From EA-27 sp964396265 (GTDB taxonomy: Archaea > Thermoplasmatota > Thermoplasmata > RBG-16-68-12 > EA-27), in NCBI GenBank assembly GCA_964396265.1, contig CAYNEM010000005.1, positions 1 through 64,000 on the forward strand: a DNA stretch of 64,000 nucleotides, given 5' to 3'. Each line of letters opens with the position of its first letter. Position 1 is the stretch's first letter. Positions 1 through 8,518 of the stretch are shown here, in pieces. The translations under genes were made by a program, and so were the position numbers. Under the pieces are notes generated by a model. The model was not told where the DNA came from. It worked only from the letters and a program-made list of their open reading frames with translations, and did no database searches.

Positions 1-935
1 GTGAAGTCCCCGAGCTGGAGCGTCGAGAGCATGCGGGAGAGGAGCGAGGGCCCCTTCGCGACGACCTGCTCGACCTTCGTCCTCTTCTTGATCAGGTCCC
101 TCGTCACGTCCATCATCCGCGCGTGGTCCTCCGCTTCCGCGGGGTCGCGCAGGAAGATCGGGGCGAACCGTTTGGCGGCGGGGTCGCCGTCCCAGCCCAC
201 AAGCTCGTTGTGGTCGGCTTCCGGGAGGACGGATGCCCAGGCGAGGACCTTCGCCATCTCGTTGAGCTCCGTCTGCCAGCGGCGTGCGACGGGCGCATAC
301 GTGGGCGTCGCGTAGATGATCGGCGTCTTGCCCTTCAGCTTCAGTGCGAGCCTCTTCGCGGGATTCTTTGCCGCCGCCACGGTCGGCGCGAGCTGTTTTC
401 CGAGACCGCGCACGATCTCCGCGGCCTGGCGGACCTCGCCCTGCACGTTCGCGTCATGAAGGCCCGCAAGCGCCCCGAACACGTAGCCGAACGCGGCCCG
501 GGGCATGAGCCCCGCGGGCAACGCCGCGAGCGGATACCCGCGCCCCCGGCACAGGTCTCTCAGTGCGCCGCCGGATGAGAGCCCGACGAGGTCGCATCCG
601 CGGACGACCGCCTGCCGCGTCGCCGCCATAGTCTCTAGCGTGTTCCCGGAATACGACACCGACACGACGAGATCCGACTCGTCGACCCACGGCGGGAGGG
701 CCGAGTCCTTGGTCACCGCCCACGAGAGGCCGCGCTCCGCCGACAGCCACGAACCGAGGACCTCCCCCGCGATCGCGGAGCCTCCCATGCCCACGATCGT
801 GACGCGACGGCCCACCGCCAGGGGACCCAAGCCCCCGCCGATCGCGAGACCCTGGAGGAGCTGGTCCGGGAGTGCGGCAAGGTCGCGCACGATCCCTTTG
901 CGGTCGAGCCTGGAGACCGCTGCCGAATCCAGCAC
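1..935 (-). CDS. Bifunctional phosphoglucose/phosphomannose isomerase, partial
   Basis: SIS-domain sugar-phosphate isomerase that interconverts glucose-6-P or mannose-6-P with fructose-6-P. Translating the minus strand gives the glycine motif VGMGGSAIAGEVL near residue 46, the phosphosugar-binding SYSGNTLET near residue 95, and the family motifs NEMAK and EADHNELVG that hold the catalytic Glu and His. The reading frame runs off base 1 with about 311 residues visible, so only roughly the last 25 seem to be missing. No ATG precedes the conserved part in frame. GTG at 935 is the best start, though the frame stays open upstream. It diverges from ribB. A pure phospho-hexuloisomerase is less likely because both SIS halves are present. 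Confidence 0.88.
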   Translation of the reverse strand, partial: MLDSAAVSRLDRKGIVRDLAALPDQLLQGLAIGGGLGPLAVGRRVTIVGMGGSAIAGEVLGSWLSAERGLSWAVTKDSALPPWVDESDLVVSVSYSGNTLETMAATRQAVVRGCDLVGLSSGGALRDLCRGRGYPLAALPAGLMPRAAFGYVFGALAGLHDANVQGEVRQAAEIVRGLGKQLAPTVAAAKNPAKRLALKLKGKTPIIYATPTYAPVARRWQTELNEMAKVLAWASVLPEADHNELVGWDGDPAAKRFAPIFLRDPAEAEDHARMMDVTRDLIKKRTKVEQVVAKGPSLLSRMLSTLQLGDF

Positions 936-982
936 GGCCCGGGGTATCTGCGGGGATTCGTAAAGGGGTTCCCCGTGTCCAT

Positions 983-1000
983 CTACCGCATTTATGGTAG
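983..1000. promoter_or_regulatory. Dyad overlapping a TATA-like element between pgi/pmi and the rib operon
   Basis: CTACC, eight bases, then GGTAG form a perfect 5-bp inverted repeat around TTTAT. The element sits 43 to 60 bases before ribB and also upstream of the divergent isomerase gene. A dyad overlapping the TATA box is a classic place for a repressor. Whether it is a site for the archaeal riboflavin regulator RbkR cannot be judged from sequence alone. Confidence 0.35.
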
Positions 1001-1042
1001 CTACAAAAAAGTTGATATGACTCGCGCGGGTCGTCCGAGTCG

Positions 1043-1741
1043 ATGGACGCGGTCTCCCTCGCGATGGACGCCCTACGGCAGGGCCATTTCGTCCTCGTGT
1101 ACGACGCGGAAGGTCGCGAGGAGGAGACGGACCTCGCGATCGCCAGCGAGTTCGTTTCGCCGGCCGCGATCCGCACGATGCGGAAGGATGCGGGAGGCTG
1201 GATCTGCACGACCGTGCCTCCGGACGCGCGTGGGAAGCTCGGGCTCCCGTACCTCGCGGACGTGTTGCAGGCCTCCGCCGACGCCTACCCCGTCCTCCGG
1301 GACCTCGTGCCCGCCTCCCTCCCGTACGACCAGCGGTCCGCGTTTAGCATCACGGTCAGCCATCGCGACACATACACGGGCGTGACGGACGTGGATCGCG
1401 CGCGGACGATCTCGCGGTTCGCGGAGCTCACGAGGGAGGCGCGGCGGCGGGAGAACGGCTGGGCCCTCCACGCGTTCTCGAAGGAGTTCCGGGCCCCGGG
1501 CCACGTCGCGCTCCTGAACCCCGCCCCGGGACTCCTTGCGGAGCGGAAGGGACACACGGAACTCGTTACTGCACTCCTCCTCATGTCCGGCCTGACGCCC
1601 TCGGGGACGATCTGCGAGATGCTCAGCGATGACGGTCGGGCGCTCGCGAAGGACGACGCAAAACGATATGCGGGGGAGCGAACTCTCGTGTTCCTCGAGG
1701 GGCGGGAGATCCTCGAGGCGTGGCGCGCATGGTCCGCGTGA
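1043..1741 (+). CDS. ribB: 3,4-dihydroxy-2-butanone-4-phosphate synthase
   Basis: Makes the four-carbon precursor of riboflavin from ribulose-5-phosphate, Mg2+-dependent and cytosolic. The acidic signature is at residues 21-30 (D21, then REEETD), and GHTELV follows in the C-terminal half. The 232-residue length is normal for the single-domain enzyme, with no fused GTP cyclohydrolase II. It opens a four-gene operon in which each gene overlaps the next. The first ATG fits an archaeal promoter about 30 bases upstream in an A-rich run. Confidence 0.95.
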   Translation: MDAVSLAMDALRQGHFVLVYDAEGREEETDLAIASEFVSPAAIRTMRKDAGGWICTTVPPDARGKLGLPYLADVLQASADAYPVLRDLVPASLPYDQRSAFSITVSHRDTYTGVTDVDRARTISRFAELTREARRRENGWALHAFSKEFRAPGHVALLNPAPGLLAERKGHTELVTALLLMSGLTPSGTICEMLSDDGRALAKDDAKRYAGERTLVFLEGREILEAWRAWSA

Positions 1742-2205
1742 TGGCGACGGGGGTGTTCGACCTGCTGCACCCGGGACACATCGAGTACCTCACTGCGGCG
1801 AAGAAGCTCGGGGACGAGCTCGTCGTGGTCGTCGCGCGCGACAGCACGGCGGAGCGGTTCAAGCACCGGCCCATCGTGCCGGAGGCGCAGCGCGTCGAGA
1901 TGGTCTCCGCCCTGAAGCCCGTGGACCGCGCGGTCCTGGGGAACGAGGGGAGCATCTACGACATCCTCGGAAAGGTCCGCCCGGACGTGATCGCCCTCGG
2001 GTTCGACCAGGTCCACGACGAGGCGAGGATCCTCGAGGAGTGCCGCACCCGGGGACTGCGGGATACGAAGGTGACGCGCCTGCCGCGTTTCGTGAGCGAC
2101 CTGGACGGCACGCGGAAGATCATCCAGAAGGTCGCGGAGTACTGGAAGTTGCGGGCGAAGCTCCAGGAGGTCGGTGATGACGAGCCGAGGCGGAAGGTCC
2201 GGTAA
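1720..2205 (+). CDS. ribL: FAD synthetase (archaeal RibL type)
   Basis: Cytidylyltransferase-fold adenylyltransferase that converts FMN to FAD. The nucleotide-binding signature TGVFDLLHPGH lies at residues 10-20, and a basic C-terminal segment follows as in archaeal RibL. It overlaps the end of ribB by 22 bases from the GTG at 1720. The ATG at 1729 is an alternative start. A related cytidylyltransferase such as glycerol-3-phosphate or pantetheine-phosphate adenylyltransferase is possible by motif, but the position inside a riboflavin operon and the 161-residue length favour RibL. Confidence 0.88.
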   Translation: MARMVRVMATGVFDLLHPGHIEYLTAAKKLGDELVVVVARDSTAERFKHRPIVPEAQRVEMVSALKPVDRAVLGNEGSIYDILGKVRPDVIALGFDQVHDEARILEECRTRGLRDTKVTRLPRFVSDLDGTRKIIQKVAEYWKLRAKLQEVGDDEPRRKVR

Positions 2206-2698
2206 GAGGATCGGCGTCGCGGACACGACCTTCGCGCGATGGGACATGGGAGGGGCGGTCGCGGAGGAGCTGAAAGGCCGGACCGGATCGTTCGCCGTCC
2301 TGCGCGTCACGGTGCCGGGCATCAAGGACCTCCCTGTCGCGTGTAAGAATCTCATCGAAAGGGACGGATGCGACATCGTCGTCGCGTGCGGCTACGTCGG
2401 CGGCGCGCCGATCGACCGGGAGTGCGCGAACGTCGCGGACCACGCCCTGCAGCAAGTCCAGCTGATGACGAACACCCACGTGCTCGGCGTCTTCGTGTAC
2501 GAGGCGGAGGCGAAGGACGAGCGCGAGCTCGCGAGGCTGTGCGACCGGCGCGCGCGGGAGCACGCGGTGAACGCGTGGCGCATGCTATTCAAGCCGGCGG
2601 AGCTCGCGGCGATGGCCGGGACCGGGCAGCGGCAGGGATACGAGGACGAGGGCCGCATCGAGGTGGACATCCGTGAAGATCGCGCTCGTCGCAAGTGA
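2174..2698 (+). CDS. ribC: Archaeal riboflavin synthase
   Basis: Dismutates two 6,7-dimethyl-8-ribityllumazine molecules into riboflavin. This is the archaeal enzyme, homologous to lumazine synthase rather than to bacterial RibE. After a basic N-terminal tail the core starts at RIGVADTTFARWDMG and includes PGIKDLPVACKNLIERDG and VACGYVGG, hallmarks of the archaeal family. At 174 residues it is slightly longer than the usual 155 because of both tails. GTG 2174 and ATG 2177 are adjacent starts, and the gene overlaps ribL by 32 bases and ribH by 26. Confidence 0.92.
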   Translation: MMTSRGGRSGKRIGVADTTFARWDMGGAVAEELKGRTGSFAVLRVTVPGIKDLPVACKNLIERDGCDIVVACGYVGGAPIDRECANVADHALQQVQLMTNTHVLGVFVYEAEAKDERELARLCDRRAREHAVNAWRMLFKPAELAAMAGTGQRQGYEDEGRIEVDIREDRARRK

Positions 2699-3155
2699 GT
2701 TCAACGCACCCATCGCGGACCGCATGCTCGATGCGGCGATGGCGCGTGCCGACAAGCTCGGCGCCGACATCGTGGCGGTGGTCCGGGTCCCCGGTGCGTG
2801 GGAGATCCCCTTGGCGGTGAAGGTGCTGCTCGCGCGGGAGGACGTGGACGCCGCGGTCGCGATTGGCGCGGTCGTCAAGGGGGAAACGGGGCACGACGAG
2901 CTGATCGCGGAGACGGTCGCCCCCGCCCTCATGCGGCTCCAGCTCGAGACCGGCAAGCCCGTGGGCCTCGGGATCACGGGGCCGGACATGACTTGGGCGC
3001 AGGCCGAGGCGCGCGTCATGAACGCGGCGCGTGCGGTGGAGGCCGCGGTCCGGATGGCCGAGCGCGGAATTCTGCGCCCGCCACCAGTGACCGGCACGCG
3101 TCGCGCACGAAAAGGTTCATTAGGGTCAAGGCGGGTGTCCGCCCGAAATCCGTGA
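2673..3155 (+). CDS. ribH: 6,7-dimethyl-8-ribityllumazine synthase
   Basis: Condenses the butanone phosphate from RibB with the pyrimidine precursor to make lumazine, in an icosahedral or pentameric assembly. Motifs seen are SEFN near residue 8, VPGAWEIP near residue 44, AIGAVVKGETGHDE (catalytic His region) and GLGITGPDM. The start is GTG at 2673. The 160-residue product has a basic tail of about 20 residues past the usual end. It is the last gene of ribB-ribL-ribC-ribH, giving the final steps from ribulose-5-P to FAD apart from riboflavin kinase and the GTP branch. Confidence 0.95.
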   Translation: MKIALVASEFNAPIADRMLDAAMARADKLGADIVAVVRVPGAWEIPLAVKVLLAREDVDAAVAIGAVVKGETGHDELIAETVAPALMRLQLETGKPVGLGITGPDMTWAQAEARVMNAARAVEAAVRMAERGILRPPPVTGTRRARKGSLGSRRVSARNP

Positions 3156-3177
3156 CCCGCGGATTCCGAGGTCGACG

Positions 3178-3537
3178 ATGGCCGACATTGCCGCGCTCGA
3201 ATCAATCCTGAAGGAAATCGAGGGACTTCGAGGCGTCCACGACGCCGTGCTCGTCTCCCGCAGCGGCATGCACATCGCGGGGTCGGTGCCGGACGGTGCC
3301 CACACGGAGACGTTCGTCGCGATGTTTGCGATCCTCCTCGGGGCTGCGGAGACCGCCACCAGCGAGCTCCGCGATAGGCTCGACACCGTCGTCCTCGAGC
3401 TCGAGGCTTCCCGCATCTTCATCGTGAATAACGGCCCGAAGGCAATCTTCGTCCTCCGCACGTCGAGGGACGCGGACCTCCCCATGGTGCGCGGGGAGAT
3501 CGCGCGGTTCTCCCGGCGGGTCGAGGAACACCTCTAG
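3178..3537 (+). CDS. Roadblock/LC7-domain protein
   Basis: A 119-residue protein that is one roadblock/LC7 domain, a fold that regulates small GTPases or forms dimers in archaeal signalling. Seen are an N-terminal helix (residues 3-17), then the strand pattern DAVLVSRSGMHIAGSV, a central helix through FAILLGAAETA, and the strands RIFIVNNGPKAIFVLRT. It lies 22 bases after ribH and may be cotranscribed, although no functional link to flavin synthesis is evident. Its GTPase partner is not in the window. Confidence 0.85.
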   Translation: MADIAALESILKEIEGLRGVHDAVLVSRSGMHIAGSVPDGAHTETFVAMFAILLGAAETATSELRDRLDTVVLELEASRIFIVNNGPKAIFVLRTSRDADLPMVRGEIARFSRRVEEHL

Positions 3538-3725
3538 CGACGTCGTCCCCGTTTCCCGGAGTCTTGGCGATCGTCCCTCAGGAGCGTGGGATCGATCACG
3601 CCGGTGGCGTCGCGTTTCCCCAGTCGCTTCCCCAGCTCGTCGCGGAGCTGCCACCAGTCCGTCCACTCGCGTTCGTCTGCGGGGGCCGCCTCCTTCGCCT
3701 TGCGCGGGGGCACGTCGCGGTGCAT
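3534..3725 (-). CDS. Small basic hypothetical protein
   Basis: A 63-residue charged protein containing WTDWWQLRDELGKRLGKRDATG and a basic RGRR tail. It is not recognised. It overlaps the convergent roadblock stop by 4 bases and ends 21 bases before the PHP gene start region, so it fills the only space between two real genes. Codon third positions are GC-rich, as in true genes here. Confidence 0.5.
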   Translation of the reverse strand: MHRDVPPRKAKEAAPADEREWTDWWQLRDELGKRLGKRDATGVIDPTLLRDDRQDSGKRGRRR

Positions 3726-3746
3726 CGGGCCCAGTCTTAAGACCCT

Positions 3747-4409
3747 TCAGATGCGCCTCATTCCCCGGCGAATCCACTGGCCGACGCACTTCGTCACGTA
3801 TCGAACGGTTGCGGCCGCACCTCGGTCGACGCCCTCTGCGCGGACCCGGCCTTTGCGCAGGGCCTCGAGGACCTCCTCTTCGGTGGACACGCCATCCACG
3901 ATCGTGACCGCCCGTCCAATCTCCTCGAGGAAGTGTGCGTCGCTACCGCCGATCCCGGCGATGCCCTTGGCCGCCGCCAATGCCGAGGCCCTCGCGTTCC
4001 CTCGTCGCAGCGTCCGCGCGTTCCGCACCTCGTACGCCGCGAACGGGACGCTGACGGTGGCCTCCTCCCCGAGCCCGGACCAGAACCGGTAGGGATGCGC
4101 CGCCACGGGAACGCCGCCAAGCGCGACGATGCGTTCGACCGTCTCCCGGGGCGAGAGGTCCCGGGGGATCGTCTCCTTCACTCCGTACGCGAGGACGTGT
4201 CCCTCCTTCGTGGACACCTCCGTGCCGCGGACGACCAGGATGCCGACCCCCCGCCCGTACTCCCAAGCATCCGCCGCCCCCCGGACCGCGTTGTGATCCG
4301 TGATCGCGATCCCGTCGAGCCCGCGGGACTTCGCGACCTTCACGATCTCCACGGGGTCGAGCCTGGAGTCCGGCGAATACCGGGAGTGGGAGTGGAGGTC
4401 GAGGCGCAC
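3747..4409 (-). CDS. PHP-domain phosphoesterase
   Basis: Metal-dependent phosphoesterase of the PHP family. Motifs in order are DLHSHSRYSPDS at the N terminus (metal-binding His pair), ITDHN near residue 38, GTEVSTKEGHVLAYG near 62, AAHPYR near 105 and GSDAHFLEEIG near 155. At 220 residues it is the stand-alone form, resembling 3',5'-nucleoside bisphosphate phosphatases and RNase P-associated PHP proteins. The substrate cannot be assigned. The start is GTG at 4409 directly before the conserved strand. A TATA-like GATAAACG lies upstream on the minus strand near 4480. Confidence 0.88.
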   Translation of the reverse strand: MRLDLHSHSRYSPDSRLDPVEIVKVAKSRGLDGIAITDHNAVRGAADAWEYGRGVGILVVRGTEVSTKEGHVLAYGVKETIPRDLSPRETVERIVALGGVPVAAHPYRFWSGLGEEATVSVPFAAYEVRNARTLRRGNARASALAAAKGIAGIGGSDAHFLEEIGRAVTIVDGVSTEEEVLEALRKGRVRAEGVDRGAAATVRYVTKCVGQWIRRGMRRI

Positions 4410-4577
4410 CGGAAAGCCCGACGGAGGGGGTTCGGCTTAAACCTGGCGGGATTTGACACGTCCTATCCTAGAGAACGTTTATCTTTGTTCATGCCGGTGT
4501 CTCCCTTGAAGGGTTGACGAAGAACGGTACCATATCCGCCGCCCGGGCCTGAGAACCCTGCCGGGCCCGTTTCCCCT

Positions 4578-5573
4578 GTGCCGATGACCGCGGTGTCGGC
4601 CTTGCCTCCGGGGATGCCCGCCTACGGTCCCGCAGCCGGAACGGCACGACGGTTCAACGAGAAGGTTGTCTCTTCTGTCGTCCTGTCCATCGTCGCCCTG
4701 ACTCTCACCGTCGTCTCGGGCGTGACACCATGGTGGAGCATCTCGATGACCTCAACCTTGATCGGAACTCCAACGATCCCGACGACGGCGGACTACTACC
4801 TCGGCACGGTCTGTTCGACGGGGGGGTTCCCGGGCTTAAGCGTATGCTTTCCGTATGGCGGCTTTACCGGACTGGTCCCCGGGTTCGTGGCCCTCGGGAA
4901 CACCTTCGGCGTGGCCGCTTTGCTCATGGGGTTCGCCCTCTTGCTATCATTCCTGATGGTTCCCTTCTCGATCCTCGGCGCGCTGCGGCCGCGCACGGCG
5001 ATCGTGAACGTCCTCCTCGGCCTCGGGGGCGCGGCCCTGACGATCGGCGCGCCCATCTTCCTCATGGTGGCCCTGCCCGGCACTCTTAACAACCTCGGAG
5101 GCCTCGGAGGGGGGGTCCCGGTCGTCGGGTTCTGGGGAAGCTCCACGCCCGCGGGCACGACCACACAGTGGGGGGCGGGCCCAGGATGGTATCTGGCGTT
5201 CGCCTCTGCGGCGACTTTTCTCGTGGCGGCCGCGCTTGCCGCCTCCGCGCGACGCAGTGTGTTGCCCCTCGGAAACTTCCGGATGCAGAGCCCCCCTCCG
5301 TTTTCCCCGTATGGACCCTACGCCTCGCCCTACCCGCCACCCATGTATTCCGCGCCGACCTACCCCTCCTACTCGGGATTTCCCGCGCAACTGCCTCCCG
5401 TTCCCGTTCAGCCGTACCCCGCCCCCATCCAACAGCATTCCGCTCCGGTCTCTCCGGGACCCCCCTTGGGGGCGCCTGTGCAGTCGTGGGGATTCCGAAG
5501 GTGCACCGCTTGCGGGAACGCGATCGCCTCGGGACCCACGATCTGCGCCCATTGTGGTGCGAACGTGGCCTGA
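4578..5573 (+). CDS. Four-helix membrane protein with proline-rich linker and C-terminal zinc ribbon
   Basis: A 331-residue protein of unknown function. Hydrophobic segments are at about residues 30-50, 100-135, 145-172 and 205-225. A Pro/Tyr-rich linker of about 80 residues follows, and the C terminus carries one zinc ribbon (CTACGN and CAHCGA). This membrane-plus-zinc-ribbon plan recurs in the window (10200, 47125). GTG 4578 or ATG 4584 can start it. A GC-rich inverted repeat (GCCCGG/CCGGGC) lies just upstream. Confidence 0.75.
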   Translation: MPMTAVSALPPGMPAYGPAAGTARRFNEKVVSSVVLSIVALTLTVVSGVTPWWSISMTSTLIGTPTIPTTADYYLGTVCSTGGFPGLSVCFPYGGFTGLVPGFVALGNTFGVAALLMGFALLLSFLMVPFSILGALRPRTAIVNVLLGLGGAALTIGAPIFLMVALPGTLNNLGGLGGGVPVVGFWGSSTPAGTTTQWGAGPGWYLAFASAATFLVAAALAASARRSVLPLGNFRMQSPPPFSPYGPYASPYPPPMYSAPTYPSYSGFPAQLPPVPVQPYPAPIQQHSAPVSPGPPLGAPVQSWGFRRCTACGNAIASGPTICAHCGANVA

Positions 5574-5694
5574 CTCGGTGCCCGGGCGCGGACTCCCGAT
5601 TGGCCACCTTACGGACACGCCGGCGTGGAACAAATCCCGGCAAGCGAGACAGTCCCGTCGCAACGGTTTTGGCGGTGACCACCTTGTCCGTTCT

Positions 5695-6237
5695 ATGTTC
5701 GGGGACCTCCGGAGTCGCCTCATGGCCAGGGATGTCGCTCGCGCCAGGTTCGCGGATGCACACGCCGTCGTCGCGATCCTCCTCCGAAATCGCGGGGACC
5801 CCGAGGTCCTCGTGATGGAACGGGCGAAAAGGGACTCCGACCCCTGGTCCGGCCACTGGTCGTTTCCTGGCGGACGGCGGAATCCCGGCGAACCTCTCAT
5901 CGACGCCGTGCGGCGCGAGACGGACGAGGAGGTCGGACTCTCCCTCGCGGATGCCGAGATTCTCGGCTGCCTCCAGGCACGCCCGCCCGCGAACCGCATA
6001 GAGATGCTCGTCGTCCCATTCGTCTTTGCGTGGGACGGCCAGGATCGGCCGCGATTGGGCCCGGAGGTCGCCTCCATTGCATGGATTCCTCTCCGGGAGC
6101 TCCCAGGAACACGCGCGACGATGACGATCACGATCCGCGAACGGGAACGGCCCATGCCCGCGTTCGTGCGCCATCCGTGGGCGATCTGGGGGTTTACGTA
6201 CCGCCTCCTCGAGGACCTGTTGACCCTCGCGGCCTAG
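5695..6237 (+). CDS. NUDIX hydrolase
   Basis: Hydrolyses a nucleoside diphosphate linked to another moiety. The full Nudix box is present (GGRRNPGEP, then RRETDEEVGL), with all box glutamates conserved. The C-terminal helix VRHPWAIWGFTYRLLEDLL resembles CoA pyrophosphatase-like members, but the substrate is not fixed. The frame is open far upstream, but the conserved fold begins after ATG 5695. ATG 5722 is also possible. The stop overlaps the convergent metG stop by 4 bases. Confidence 0.87.
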   Translation: MFGDLRSRLMARDVARARFADAHAVVAILLRNRGDPEVLVMERAKRDSDPWSGHWSFPGGRRNPGEPLIDAVRRETDEEVGLSLADAEILGCLQARPPANRIEMLVVPFVFAWDGQDRPRLGPEVASIAWIPLRELPGTRATMTITIRERERPMPAFVRHPWAIWGFTYRLLEDLLTLAA

Positions 6238-8372
6238 CGGACGGAGGTACCGTCGGGGATTCCCTTGTCCACGCGGACCGGCTGCCCCCCGACATCGAGC
6301 GGAACGCGTTCCGTCCCGGATCCGAGGAAGAACACTCTCCCGCCATCGTGGACGAGCAGCTTGAGCTTCCGGAAGTCATCGAAGGAGATGCGCGGGGCAC
6401 CTCGTTTCCCCAGGACCTGCGCGCCGAGGGTCGCGTCCTCTGGCGGCAGCACAAGGCCGACCACATCGCGATCCTCGCCCGCGAGGAGCATGCCGTTCGA
6501 CTCCACGCCCCGCAGCCTCGCGGCGTGGAGGTTCGCGAGTAGCGCGATCTTGCGTCCGTGGAGCTGGTCCTTCGTGTAGTTCTCGCGGATGCCCGCCACG
6601 ATCTGGCGGCGCTCGTCGCCGAGGTCGACCTGCATGATGTACAGCTTGTCCGCGTTCGGATGGTCCGCGACCTCGAGAATCTTGGCGACGCGGACATCCA
6701 GGCGGTCCGACTCATTAGAGGTAGCTTTCTCCTCCAACTCGATCTTCGCGAAGAGGGGCTTCCCGACCCGCAGCGGTTGTCCCGCAGGGACGTCCTCGAG
6801 AGCCGCGTCCCACGATTGGCGGTGGATGTCGTCGTCGTACCCGAGGGCATGCCACGCGCGCTGGGACGAGAACGGGAGGAACGGCGCCATGATCACCGCC
6901 AACCCACGAGCGACCCGGAGGGACACGTGGAGTGCGGTGCCGCACTTCTCCTTGTCCGCCCGAACGAGGTCCCACGGGGCCTTCGCATCGAAGTACTGGT
7001 TCCCGAACCGCGCTAGCTGGATCGCCTCCCGAAGGCCGTCGCGGAAGTGACAGTACTCGACGTTCTGCGAGACCTTCCGCCACTGCTCTTCGACGTTCCG
7101 GACCATCGCCTTGTCCTGCGCGTCGAGGAAGCCCGGCGCCGGCACGCGGCCGTCGAAGTTCTTCGCGGCGAAGGTGAGCGCACGGTGCACGAAGTTCCCG
7201 TACACCGCCAAGAGCTCCGAGTTGTTCCGCTGCGCGAAGTCCTCCCACGTGAACTCCGTGTCCTTCATCTCGGGCATCGTCGCGGTCGCGTAGTACCGCA
7301 CCTGGTCCGGGTCGAAGTGCTCGAGCAGCTCGGGGAGCCACGCCCCGCGGCCACGGCCCGTGCTCATGCGCTCGCCGGAGATGAGCAGGTACTGCGTCGC
7401 GGGGATGTCGTGGGGGAGCGTGAGCGCCTCGTCGTAGCCCATGAGGATCGCGGGCCAGATCAGGGTGTGGAAGACGATGTTGTCCTTGCCGATGAAGTAG
7501 TAGTGCCGCGCGCCCGCGTCATTCCACCACTCCTTCCATCGGTCCGGCTCGCCCTTCCGCCGCCAAAACTCACGGCTCGCGGTGAGGTAGCCCATGACCG
7601 CCTCGAACCACACGTAGATCCGCTTCGACCTCCACTCGTCCCCCGGGAGCGGCACGTCGATGCCCCAGTCGAGGTCCCGCGTCATGGGACGGTCACGGAG
7701 GCCCTCGGCGAGCCACGCCTTCGCGGCGGAGAGGACGGGCAGCCGCCAGTGATCCTTGCCGACGAGGAACGCCTCGAGCTTCTTCTGGAACGCGCTGAGC
7801 CGGAAGAACGCGTGCTTCGACTCCCTTGGCGCCGGCGGCGTTCCGTGGATGCGACACCGAGGTCCTATCAGCTCGAAGGGATCGAGGAGGCGGCCGCAGT
7901 TCTCGCACTGGTCGCCCCGCGCGTTCCTGAAGTGGCAGATGGGGCACTCGCCTTCGACATAGCGGTCGGGGAGGAAGTGGGTCCCCGTCGCGCAGTAGGG
8001 GGACGTCATCACCCGCTCGTCGATGAACCCCTTCCGGTGGAGGGCGAGGAAGATCTCCTGCACCTCCCGCTTGTGGTTCGCGTCGGCGGTGTTCCAGTAC
8101 AGGTCGTAGCGGACGCCGAGCTGCTCGATGTTCTTGGCGTGGAGCGCGTGGTACCGGTTCGCGATGGCCTCGGGCGTCACGCCCTCCTCGTCCGCGCGCA
8201 CGGTCACGGGCGTGCCGTGCATGTCGGAACCGCCGACCATGAGGACGTCGTTCCCCTTCATGCGGTGGTACCGGGAGAAGATGTCCGCGGGGATGAACGT
8301 CGAGACCGCGTGCCCGATGTGGCGCGGCCCCGACGCGTAGGGCCATGCGACCGCCACGAGGATCTTCGCCAT
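6234..8372 (-). CDS. metG: Methionyl-tRNA synthetase with C-terminal tRNA-binding domain
   Basis: Charges tRNA-Met. The 712-residue protein carries the HIGH motif (RHIGHA near residue 17), a zinc knuckle insert with CPICHFRNARGDQCENCG and a second Cys/His pair, and the anticodon-binding helical domain. A Trbp111-type OB domain follows near residues 550-655 (RVAKILEVADHPNADKL). An extra tail of about 60 residues comes after the OB fold. The KMSKS loop reads ERMSTGR at residues 334-340, with the second lysine replaced by Thr. A TTTAAATG box about 25 bases upstream supports the ATG at 8372. Confidence 0.96.
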   Translation of the reverse strand: MAKILVAVAWPYASGPRHIGHAVSTFIPADIFSRYHRMKGNDVLMVGGSDMHGTPVTVRADEEGVTPEAIANRYHALHAKNIEQLGVRYDLYWNTADANHKREVQEIFLALHRKGFIDERVMTSPYCATGTHFLPDRYVEGECPICHFRNARGDQCENCGRLLDPFELIGPRCRIHGTPPAPRESKHAFFRLSAFQKKLEAFLVGKDHWRLPVLSAAKAWLAEGLRDRPMTRDLDWGIDVPLPGDEWRSKRIYVWFEAVMGYLTASREFWRRKGEPDRWKEWWNDAGARHYYFIGKDNIVFHTLIWPAILMGYDEALTLPHDIPATQYLLISGERMSTGRGRGAWLPELLEHFDPDQVRYYATATMPEMKDTEFTWEDFAQRNNSELLAVYGNFVHRALTFAAKNFDGRVPAPGFLDAQDKAMVRNVEEQWRKVSQNVEYCHFRDGLREAIQLARFGNQYFDAKAPWDLVRADKEKCGTALHVSLRVARGLAVIMAPFLPFSSQRAWHALGYDDDIHRQSWDAALEDVPAGQPLRVGKPLFAKIELEEKATSNESDRLDVRVAKILEVADHPNADKLYIMQVDLGDERRQIVAGIRENYTKDQLHGRKIALLANLHAARLRGVESNGMLLAGEDRDVVGLVLPPEDATLGAQVLGKRGAPRISFDDFRKLKLLVHDGGRVFFLGSGTERVPLDVGGQPVRVDKGIPDGTSVR

Positions 8373-8398
8373 GGGAAGGGTTCGGAACGCTACCGCTC

Positions 8399-8406
8399 AT
8401 TTAAAG
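8399..8406 (-). promoter_or_regulatory. TATA box of metG
   Basis: Read on the minus strand, CTTTAAAT lies about 27 bases before the metG ATG, which predicts a start of transcription within a few bases of the codon, i.e. a leaderless mRNA. Confidence 0.6.
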
Positions 8407-8518
8407 CGTTCGCGGTGGGGGACGGGCGCACTGCCTCCGGGGTATGTGCGAATGTGAAAATCATGAACGGTTTTCATGGCCGAGTACTTATGCCCGCGAC
8501 CCACGATTGGGTCGGGCC

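Noticed and set aside
454..1209. 251-codon minus-strand frame near the window start
   Set aside because: Out of frame with the isomerase motifs and crosses into ribB; Arg/Gly-rich shadow.
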